Shown piece by piece: positions 32,717 to 41,648 of a DNA stretch of 64,000 nt (its first letter is position 1; the number at the start of each line of letters is the position of its first letter). The stretch is from Asterochloris sp. CNOR1 (lineage: Eukaryota > Chlorophyta > Trebouxiophyceae > Trebouxiales > Trebouxiaceae). The position numbers were made by a program, and so were the translations under genes. Under the pieces are notes generated by a model. The model did no database searches. It worked only from the letters and a program-made list of their open reading frames with translations, and was not told where the DNA came from. Location: NCBI GenBank assembly GCA_963969365.1, contig OZ017756.1:620001-684000 (forward strand), written 5' to 3'.

Positions 32717-35203
32717 ATGTGTGGCAGGGCCAGATGCACTCTCTCAAGGGAAGAGGTCATGGCAGCTGCATGTGTGGGCCAGGACCAAGCAACTTCTTGG
32801 AGAGATGAACAGAAATATCATCCTAGCGCCAACGTCGGTCCAGGTCAGACAGCAACTCAAGTGGGGCATTGGTGCCCTGCACTGTTCTCCACCCAGTTGC
32901 ATGATGGGGCTTTCAATGGAATCTGTATCCACTGGCTAAATGAGGAGTTGGTGTTAGGGCTGGCGAAGTCATAGTTTACAAGAAGCAAAGGGCTGCTCTT
33001 GTCAGTCCTGCCCCAAAAAAGTTTGTGCTCTGCCTTGCTTGCAGGCCACCACGTCCCTGTGGTGAAGCGCAGCAAGGACGGCAACCTGGAAGTGCACACC
33101 ATGAAGTGAGTGCCCCGCATTGCTGATCTGGAGTGCTATTTACGTTTTGCCCCTGCACTTTGTCTTCAGATTACAGGCTGCTGTGTCTGCTGCCAGTACA
33201 CTCTCTGTGCAGAGACTGTGATACTTGCAGGTGGGGCCTGGTGCCCAGTTTCACTAAGCCTGGAGACAAGCTCGACCATTTTCGCATGGTGAGAGCTTGG
33301 AAGGCTGCCCAGCGATATGCAGGAAACCAAAGATGCCTGCGCCTGTCTGCAGCTCTGCAGCGCTGCATAACTCTTCAGCGCTGCGTTAAACCCGCAAGTA
33401 GTCAGTTCAAATGGTCGCTGTCGCGACAATTCTCTAGTATGCATCTCTGTGCGCTCTGATGCCTGACACTTTGGCATAAGCACAGCACAACTCCTCCTGC
33501 CTGCACCCTGCATGTGCTGCACTGCAGTTCAATGCCAGAAGCGAGACAGTCGCTGAGAAGGGGATTTTCAAGCGCCTGCTGGCCAGCATGCGCTGCATTG
33601 TTCTGGTGAACGGGTTTTACGAGTGGAAGAAGGCAAGCTGTGCCTGAAGGCTCCTACAGCACATCCTGCTCCTGGCAAAGTACCGCATGTCCACCAGCCA
33701 GTTCAGAGGCACTCCACATTGTCAGGGAGCTGCAGCGCATGCACCTCCTGCACAGGATTTCACAAGCCCAATCTCTCAGCAAAGTTGCAGCGAAGGCTGT
33801 GTTGCAGACACTTTGCAGATGCAGTTGTAGCAGTATTGCACCCTGACCTGCCTACGGCAACAGGCTCATGTCTTCAGGCTCATGACCACAACCTCCTGCG
33901 CCACAATGCACAGGTTGCCAGCAGCATCTGGAGTACACTCTGGCAGACAAGGAAGCAGCCCCATGCAGGCAATAGTAATATTCTGCAGGGTGTGGTGTTG
34001 ACTGGAGCATGACAGCTGCTCGGCGTCTGCTCCCAGGAGTATCTGTGCACAACCTCTACGTATCAGCACGCAGATTCCTGCAGGAGGGCCCTGGCGGTGG
34101 CAAGCAGCCCTACTATGTTAACTGGGGGGACCGCCTGATGCCCATGGCTGGTCTGTTTGATGTGTGGTCAGCCGGAGAATTGTCAGAGCCCCTCTACACC
34201 TTCACCATCCTGACAACTGACTCCTCCAAGCGTTTGGCCTGGTGAGCTGGTGGCTGCACCCACTGCAGTTTTAGCACCCTGTGTGCTGGCTTCTCTCTGC
34301 AGGGTTGTACTTCATCGCCTGCACCTTGCATTGCCCTGAGTGGGGTGGTGATCTGATGTAGATGGCCTATTCAGATATGTGTCCAGATATTTGAAGTCAC
34401 CCTGTGCCCCTTGCAGGCTGCATGACAGAATGCCTGTGGTGCTACCCACACAGCAGGCACGAAATGCTTGGCTCGGCACTGGGGACCCAGCAAGCTGCAA
34501 GTAAGCTTCCTTGGCCCCCAGGCTCTGTCACATTGCTGGTTCTGATTGCATGCTGCTCAACTTGCCACATGTCTCCCAAGCTTGACGCCATACCTGTCCA
34601 CTCCTGACCTCGATTGTGTACAGTCTGGGGAAGCTGACCATGCCCTACAACGACGAGGATTTGGTCTGGCACCCAGTGACCAAGTCAATCAACAGCGTCA
34701 GCTTCCAGGACCTAAACGCTTGGAAGCCTGTCAAGCAGGCCAACATCGCCTGCTTCTTTTCCAAGGCAGGTTCCAAGAGCTCGTCAGCAAGCAAGGGCAG
34801 CAACCCCGCAGAGGAGCGGAGTCACCAACAACATAAAGCCAGCAGTGTACAGGATGCTGCTGAGCCTGACCCAGTAGCAGGGCAGCTGAAAGAGGAGAGT
34901 GGACCTGTCAAGCAAGAACCGACCCATGGGGATCTGGCACAGCTTGAAGCTCAGCCAGCTCCCAGCGATCAGGCTGCACCTCTTGCCTCCGCCATTCTGA
35001 ACACAGATGACGCAGGGGGTGTTGTGGAGTCGGAGGCTGATGTCAAGCAGGAGCAGCAGCATGAAAATCACATGCAGCCCCCTTTGCAATTGAGTGGAAA
35101 GAAGCGAACCTCAACTGCCCAGACTCCTGGCAAAGGCAAGAAAGCCAAGCCTGCTGGCACTCAGTCCATCTCAAACTATTTCAGCCCTAAAAAAACAAGC
35201 TGA
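32717..35203 (+). CDS. HMCES: HMCES / SRAP-domain abasic-site DNA-protein crosslink enzyme
   Basis: SRAP proteins shield abasic sites in single-stranded DNA by forming a thiazolidine crosslink through Cys2. Seven exons join in exact phase: 32717-32843, 33045-33105, 33231-33288, 33528-33632, 34084-34241, 34417-34500 and 34624-35203, giving 390 residues. It begins MCGRARC, leaving Cys2 after Met removal. Other family marks are V-G-P-G-H-H-V-P-V-V, W-G-L-V-P-S-F, F-N-A-R-S-E-T (Asn84), N-G-F-Y-E-W (Glu114) and H-D-R-M-P-V (His172), matching the active-site Cys, Asn, Glu and His. The C-terminal 150 residues are acidic/Gln-rich with basic clusters. They end T-Q-S-I-S-N-Y-F (377-384), a PIP-box-like PCNA motif with Thr in place of Gln. 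The intron after 33632 uses a GC donor. A TGTAA signal lies at 35338. Confidence 0.95.
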
Positions 35204-35337
35204 CTGCTGACACACTACTTGTAGAAGTACTAGTTGTGCTGCTTGGTCACAAGGCAAAAAGCAGGCAACAAGATTGGCCTCACTTCAACATTATTTGAGA
35301 GCTTTAAGGGCATCTGAAGACCTGTCACATGGATCGC

Positions 35338-35342
35338 TGTAA
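35338..35342 (+). terminator. TGTAA polyadenylation signal of the HMCES gene
   Basis: TGTAA lies 135 bases past the HMCES stop codon, a usual distance for chlorophyte genes. Assigned by motif and position only. Confidence 0.5.
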
Positions 35343-35543
35343 GAACAGACTGGTGGTTGGGCTGGCCTGCTGCACCTCAAGCGATGCATGCAGCACTCAA
35401 TGCCACTTGGTCACAGGTCACATGAGCTGCTGTGCTGACTGGTAGAATTGCGCCAAAGGTGGAGCCTGCTAAAGCAAGTGGTAATGCTGTGCCAATAAAG
35501 GGGTGCAGAGCCATGGCTGCGGTGTAAGTGGGATCTGGTCACA

Positions 35544-36640
35544 TTAGGCCTCTGTTGCTGCAAAGCTGCAATATAGTTGTTCCATCTCTGTGGTGTGCTC
35601 CTGAAAGCTTGCCCTGCAAGCATGCACAAATTGAAACCTACAGTCAACATGTACAAGCAGCAGAGGCAGCAGGCAGGAATGCATCTGAAGGTCTGGCGGG
35701 ATTCTGAACTGACACAAGCTGAAGCACAAGGTGGCAATGCCGTGCCTCTTCCTGTCAATTTTGTCCTGCAGGCTCCTGTTCTCAGCGTCAGCCAGCCTGA
35801 GCTGCTGCATGAGGCCATTAATCTGCTGTGAGGCCTCCTGGGAATGGTGCTGCAGCCTCTGTAATGAACAGGTCAGTAGAATCAGCCAAGGGCAGCAGCA
35901 ACAATGCAGGGTTGGGAACAGCAGCGCAGGAGCTGCTCAATTGCAAAAATGCTGTGGCAGTCTCACGTACAGTGATCTGCTGCAGCAGGCAACAATACAC
36001 CTTGCAGTCCAGCTTGAGCTTCTCATTGGCATCGATGATTGCTTGAAGGCACGCCCTTACTCTGACTGTCTCTGCAGATACAGGTAGCATTCATTCGAGA
36101 CCTGGCAGGCAGTGTGTCAGGTGCAAACTTGTGCAAGCACAAGGCTGACCTGATCTGGTCTTGACCAAATGAGCAGTGGCTTGCTCCAGCTGCTGAGAAG
36201 CACACTAGGAGTCAGTGCTGTGTCTGTGGACTGGCAGCAAGCTGGCCTCACCTGTTTGTTGGCATGCTGGATCTGCAGGCGTAGGTCAGCATCATGCAGC
36301 TCAATGTCTGCAGCAAGGAACGAATGGCAAGACTGCTTGTCAGTGGACATGTCGCCAACAATGGGGAAAGCCACTGGCCTTGCACAGTCTGCCACACGCT
36401 CCTCCATGGTGTCTGTACATCAGAGCCTGTCATCGCAGCTGAGGTGGATAGATCTGCAGGATCAAGATACCTCAGGCCAGAAAGCAAGTGACACACTAAC
36501 TTTGGCAAAAGGCCTGATAGTGCAGCATACCTCTGATTGCTCAGCTGCCTGTTTAGCGAAATTGTTCTCTGGCAGATCAGGCCATCAGAACCTTGCACGC
36601 AGGACAGGCGCATCAGCTACTGGCAACCTTCTCATGGCGT
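35544..36640 (-). CDS. Small coiled-coil protein, function unknown
   Basis: Minus-strand exons with coding character: about 36640-36580 (possible start M-L-N-A-M-R-R-L-P), a piece near 36310-36250 (D-I-E-L-H-D-A-D-L-R-L-Q-I-Q-H-A-N-K-Q, donor GTGAGG), about 36050-36001 (I-D-A-N-E-K-L-K-L-D-C-K, donor GTGTAT), 35858 to about 35722 (H-H-S-Q-E-A-S-Q-Q-I-N-G-L-M-Q-Q-L, then R-S-L-Q-D-K-I-D-R-K) and 35613-35544 (F-Q-E-H-T-T-E-M-E-Q-L-Y, stop TAA). The last two are phase-compatible. Heptad-like hydrophobic spacing indicates coiled coil throughout. Centrosomal, kinetochore and tethering proteins of this size all look alike at this level, so no assignment is made. The 5' exons are provisional. Confidence 0.5.
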
Positions 36641-36798
36641 TCAACATGGCAATGCAGACCTACAAGTGAGCATAATAGAGGACTGGGCAGGCTGTGCTGG
36701 TGTGATGTGCACCAGTTTTATTAGCCTGCTGGGCAGAGCTGACAAGGCCATCTGCTTCAACTCAGCGGGTGGTGTGGCTCTGCTGCAGCAAGACTCAC

Positions 36799-39125
36799 AT
36801 GGACCAGATAACAAAGCGTGTCCTGCCCTTTCATACAAGAGGTAAAGAGGCCTGCATGCAGGGGACACCAACCCGCTTCCTGCTGTCACCCGTTCGTGAC
36901 CTGCTGCAGCACCCACTGCCTTGCTCCCTCTCGTGTCCATGCCCTGTTGTCTTTATGCTGGTTCTCTCTCACAGCTCTCGTCGCCTCATCGGCTGCCGTG
37001 ATGCCTGTCAGTGACCTGCTGTTGTGCAATCTGACCAGGCACTGTCTGTCACAACGGCCGAACGTCAGTCTGCACTGCTGATTGGCCCACTGGTCCTGTG
37101 CAGATGCGCTGTTTCAGTGCTTCTGTGACCTGCGCAGCAACCGCCCAAAGGACAGGGAGTTCTTCAAGCAGCACCTGGCCGCGTTGAAGCCGCACACATA
37201 CAAGGGCTGGGTGGTGAGCACTGGCCAAGCACCATGCTGAGCAGGGCAAGCCACTGATGTTGCAGTAAAAATGGCGATGCAGCAGCCAGGACTGAAAGGG
37301 CTCAACCAGAGGGTGGACGCTGCCAAGCCTCGAGCCGGCTGCTGCACATGGGCTGTAGGAGGAAAGCTGCTCCACATGCAAGCTTGGTGCACAAGGGCAT
37401 GCCACCTGCAGGAGCCTTGTGCAAGCACACATCTGCTACTGGGGCATTAGGCGCTTTCAGAAGCCACACCTAGCACTACCTGCCTCTTTGACAGCTCTGG
37501 TACAGGTGCAGCTTCCCACCAGTTGCAGCATCCCTCCATCAAAAATGTCCCCTCCTTCTACAGGCTGCCATTGCCGCTGTCTTGTCGACAGTTGCGGGCG
37601 CATCTGGACTGGTCATCGCTGCCACCTTCGTGCTGGGCGCCACGCTCTGCAGCCTGGTGGCCGTGTTAGTGGCTCTGGGCGGGACGTTGGGGGCTGTGCT
37701 CACCTTCCTGGCCTTCTTCACTGTGATTAGTTGCATGGTCACCCTGGCGGCAGCTGGAAGCATGGCGGCCTGCGCAGCGTTTGGTGAGGTTTCCCTGGGG
37801 ACGCATGGCAAGAGAGCATGGTGGCATGCGCATCCTGTTGCATTGGTTCCTGGGGTATGAAGCCAGCTCTGTTACTCGTTGCATTGTGAGGGGTTGCATG
37901 GTGTCCCTGGGAGTGGCAGAGAGCATGGCGGCCTGCACAGCTTTTGATGAGCCCCCTCTGGCGTGCATGGCAGCTCTGGCAAGCAGCATTGCTGCGCAGA
38001 CTGCTGTCCAGCATCTGGTACCTGGGTTGTCTGGCAGTGGCTGGAGGCAAGAAAGCCTGTTCAGTGTCTAGTAAAACCTCCCACGCTCTCCTTGATGGTG
38101 CACGCTGGTCTGGCGTGGCTCGCAATTTCTCACAACATTTTGCACAGGCCTCTTATCAAAGCCAGAACTGCCGTGCATGCCAATTCAATTTCCCTGCCAG
38201 GCACATGCTCAGCACCCTGGTCGCCTGCAGGCTACTTCGTGCTGAGCTTCTGCCAGGCCGTCTTCACCTTCGCCGCCCGCCTGATGCACTCCACCGCCCC
38301 CACCGTGCAGCAGCGTCTCGCTGATGCCACAGGCCACAGCGAGCCTGATGCCATCACGCCTCCCCAGTCCTCCGCATCGGGTGCCGGCAAGCCTGCCTCT
38401 CTGGCTGATGTGGTTTCTCCCTGGGCGCCTTCAGGCTCGGGCGTCAACCTCCCTGATGCAAGTGAGTGGCTGTGCACATGAAAAGTCGCAGCTGGGTGGC
38501 TGTGCAGTGGCGGGTCAGGGCCCAGTGGTTTGCTGTGCACAGGGAGTGCCTGCGCTCAGGCACCACAGCGCACCAAGCGGCATTGTACGGGCAGGCGCAG
38601 TGGAATCTTGAGACGCTTGTGAGTGCAGGCACCATCTGCTATCCCCTCTTGTCAGCCTTGGATTGTTGCAGTACTTTGTTGCAGTCCATGGGGCTTGAGG
38701 CACCAAAACCAGCACAGTCTGATCAGGCTGCTTTGCTCGAAAATAATCTTGGCTGCCCCTCCTGGCCTCTGGTGAGACATGCCTATCCCTACCAGGCATG
38801 CCTGCTGCCATGCCTGCTGCCATGCCTAGTTCCTACAGCATGCAGGCTGTCCTGCAGGGCAGGCACACAATGCCCTGCCTCTGCTGCCCTTACTCACTGA
38901 GGAGGTGCATGTTTGTGCAGCGTCTGGGTTGTGCCTGCAGAGCAGGCCAAGGTCGTGGAGCCTAAGATTTCACCTGCCACTGGTGCCCCCATCAATGGAA
39001 CCCCTGGTCGCCTGCCTGCAACTACCTCTGGGTCTTCAGCCTCACCTTCCTCTGCAACCTACTCTCCAGCCGCGCCCCCACCCAGCTACACAAGCTCCGT
39101 AATCAGGGGCCCCCAGCTTGGATAG
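36799..39125 (+). CDS. Hydrophobic-hairpin membrane protein, promethin/oleosin-like in appearance
   Basis: Six exons, 36799-36841, 36975-37010, 37104-37213, 37564-37783, 38231-38461 and 38941-39125, join in phase to give 274 residues (stop TAG). Residues 1-63 are mixed, with R-S-N-R-P-K-D-R-E-F-F-K-Q-H-L. Residues 64-137 form one almost unbroken hydrophobic stretch (T-V-A-G-A-S-G-L-V-I-A-A-T-F-V, L-V-A-V-L-V-A-L-G-G-T-L-G-A-V-L, then S-C-M-V-T-L-A-A-A-G-S), continuing with Y-F-V-L-S-F-C-Q-A-V-F. The tail is Ser/Pro/Ala-rich. A long Gly/Ala/Val/Leu hairpin with soluble ends is the look of lipid-droplet/ER proteins of the promethin (LDAF1)/oleosin type. No oleosin proline-knot was found. A multi-helix ER protein is the main alternative. 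Confidence 0.6.
37732..37960 (+). repeat. Decayed copies of an exon end and donor site in the hairpin-protein gene
   Basis: The exon end GAAGCATGGCGGCCTGCGCA (about 37757) is echoed in the following intron as AGAGCATGGTGGCATGCGCA (about 37814) and as AGAGCATGGCGGCCTGCACA (about 37920). The last copy begins TGCATGGTGTCCCTGG (37895), matching TGCATGGTCACCCTGG (37732) at an offset of 163 bases. The donor GGTGAGG of the real exon is degraded to GATGAGC in the copy. Only the first copy is in phase with the next exon at 38231. Confidence 0.6.
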
Positions 39126-39998
39126 CTCATCAGGTATGAATGCAGCATAGCAACTCCCTGTATGTGTTGCAACATGGGCTGAAAGGTAGTGTCACACTGT
39201 GCAGGGCACAACATTCTATGATGAAGGTGCCAAAAAGTGTACAGCATGGCCCCATCCCTCCTGCTAATCCTCTACAAATCGTATCCTTGACAGTCTGCCT
39301 CTGGATGTGCCCAGTCATATAAAGGATTGCCTTCTCCAGCAGCACAGCTTCTCTACAACCCTTTGTGATACAGTAACCTGCTTGCATTTGATATCACATG
39401 TGCATCATGGTCTGAGCTGCGTCATCACAAATCAATTGCTCTGTAAACCCTGCAGCTCAGCCACACCTCTGTCAGGATCTGTGCGCACTATGCGTGCAGT
39501 GCTAGTCACAGTATTCAAAAGCCAATGCTCACAGCCTCCTCTACGCTGAATCATTGAGAACTCGCAGAGGACTTCTTCAGCTCCACGGAAGCCTTTGACT
39601 CTGACACGCTGTTTGAAGACATGTTTGCTGACCTGCATTTGCTCAGCAGATGAATAGGAAGGGAGTGGCACCCTTCAGAACAATTAACCCCAGCTTGCCT
39701 GAAGGCTACTGACAAATTCAGACTCAATGTGATCCAACAAAATAGAGTAGTGGTGTGTGTGAAACATCCTCCTGGACGAAAGTAAGAAGTGTCTAGCTAT
39801 TCAACTTATGGCCAGCTTACCGGACTTGAACACACCTGAACCTGCACGTCAACAAAAGATGCTCACGGATGTCCCAGGGTGCTGAATGCTTGCTATGCAG
39901 CATGCAGCTCACCTCTCAAATTGTCCCAGATCTCGAAGTATGCCAAAGTAAGTGGAGCGCACAAAAGGATCAAAAGCTGATGTGAGGCATGGAAATAG
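39126..39998. other. Convergent intergenic region with one unexplained open stretch
   Basis: Past the hairpin-protein stop there is a TGTAA at 39442-39446 on the plus strand. At about 39560-39652 the plus strand reads an acidic, aromatic stretch of about 31 codons ending in TGA (E-D-F-F-S-S-T-E-A-F-D-S-D-T-L-F-E-D-M-F). It follows an AG acceptor-like site but is not in phase with the last recognised exon. The complementary strand is also open there after a CAG. Neither reading could be tied to a gene. Nothing else is seen. Confidence 0.35.
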
Positions 39999-40905
39999 CT
40001 ACGTCGGTCTCATGAACAGCCTAAATAGCCAAGACTGGAACTTGCCTGCAAATCGATACAGGGTCTCAATACCATGGTCTATATAGGGGGTGTTGTTGTC
40101 CTGGAGAGCCTGCACAGACTTCACAAGGTGGGGTGACATCCAGTGCTCAGGGCTGTCTGAACACATCGTCTCACCAGGAGCTGGACTTTGACTGCGTCTT
40201 TTTGAGACAGACACAGGCTTGGCCCAATCAGGGATGTCCCATGTCCCCATTTGGGAACTTCATCTGGAGTGAGCTGAGCGTTTACCTTTCTGGACTGCCA
40301 GCGAAGCTGCCTCTTGCTGGCAGTGAGCAGCAACAGCTTTTGGGAGCTGGCTACATGTTGCCGCCCTTGCATGCTTTCACCCCGGTCTAGAAAGGAAATG
40401 CTGGTCAAAGTGCTGGAGACGCAGCAAGTGCATTGCTTTTCTCAGAATCTGCAGAGTTTTTGCAAGCTGCAGACATCTTAATGCTGTAGAATCTTGATGC
40501 TGTAGAAGCAGCATGGGATGCCTGTCTAGCTCACTGGCCAAAGATTGACTAAGCGCATACAGGTTTAGGGGATTTGCAAATCAACACCATGGCAACTTGC
40601 AGGCTGCAACGGGCCATTGCATACTGACTCAGGAAGCGCACAATGCCACATGTCAGGTGCTCAATGCAGTGGAGACTTGTGGCACAGCAGTCGTAAGTAT
40701 CTTGAGTATCTTTGATTGGGATTGACAAAAAAGGGCCTGTCACCTGTCTAGCTGAAACGCAGCGTACTGGCTGTAACACAAGCGGAGCACTCCTTGCAGG
40801 GCACGGGCATGTCTCTGTGCTGTTTGGCCACAAATACCAGCACAATACCAGCAGGTTTCCCGTGTTTTCTCTGAAACACCGCCAGACATCATATTAGGGG
40901 CATGT
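39999..40905 (-). other. Ambiguous minus-strand coding-like segments downstream of the giant coiled-coil gene
   Basis: Open stretches with possible splice borders occur at about 40870-40549 (V-T-G-P-F-L-S-I-P-I-K-D-T-Q), 40390-40290 (Q-K-L-L-L-L-T-A-S-K-R-Q-L-R-W-Q) and 40165-39999 (L-V-K-S-V-Q-A-L-Q-D, ending in TAG). They could be the last exons of the giant coiled-coil gene or a separate small gene. Phases could not be settled and no family was recognised. Confidence 0.3.
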
Positions 40906-40984
40906 AGCCACACATACTTCACTGGTGCAGGTCTGTCATAGTGACCGAATCAGGAGGGGGGCCAAGAATCTGAACCACAGGCAA

Positions 40985-41648
40985 TCACATGCCTCTTGCT
41001 GCCTGCCTAAGTTCAGCTTCAAGCATTCCAATTGCATCTGGAGCGCTGCTGCGCAGCTGCTGATGTACAGTGGAGGCCGCTGTCTCATGCATGCCAATGG
41101 AGTGACGCTGGAACATGCCCATGACACCTGACAGCGCGACCTCAGCCCTGCATGACAGCCCAGATTCAACCAAAAGGGCTCCACTATGGAAGACAAACAT
41201 TGATCAACAGCTCAGCCAGGCTCAAGGCACATCTGCTCACTCATTGAGTATACGGCTGAGATGGGTGATCAGTGCTGTGAGACTTTCATGTTGCCATGCG
41301 CTGCCAGCATCATCACCTGCAGCAACAGCCAATGTCTTGGCAAGCCAGGCCTTTCAGGCTCGCTGGGACAATCTCTGCTGCGACGACTGCACACTGGAGG
41401 CACAGAGGAAGGCAGCAGAGGACCCAGAGTTAATTGTCAGTCAGGCAGTGGATACCACCATGCTCTTGAGCAACACCTGAAGAGCTGAGGCCTGCCTGCA
41501 GCTGCATGAGGGTGTCTGATGCGTGCCGTGCAAGCTGCATGATGGCCTGCTGTGCCCCGGAGGCTGAGCTTGCAGTGCTGCCCAGCACGTCCTGCACCTC
41601 GTCGGGGGACATGTCCACCATGCAGGCAATGGCCTCTGCGCTCACATC
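40985..41648 (-). other. C-terminal helical exons of the giant coiled-coil gene
   Basis: Exon 41648 to about 41487 reads D-V-S-A-E-A-I-A-C-M-V-D-M-S-P-D-E-V-Q then Q-Q-A-I-M-Q-L-A-R-H-A. A donor GTGTTG after TCTTCAG joins in phase to 41316-41241 (S-A-W-Q-H-E-S-L-T-A-L-I-T-H-L-S). That exon in turn joins in phase to 41183 to about 40985 (G-V-M-G-M-F-Q-R-H-S-I, then D-A-I-G-M-L-E-A-E-L-R-Q). If the 41487 donor is not used, translation runs on to a stop at 41437 instead. The M-S-P-D-E-V-Q motif recalls the end of GRIP domains, but the preceding conserved residues are missing, so GRIP is not claimed. Confidence 0.45.
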
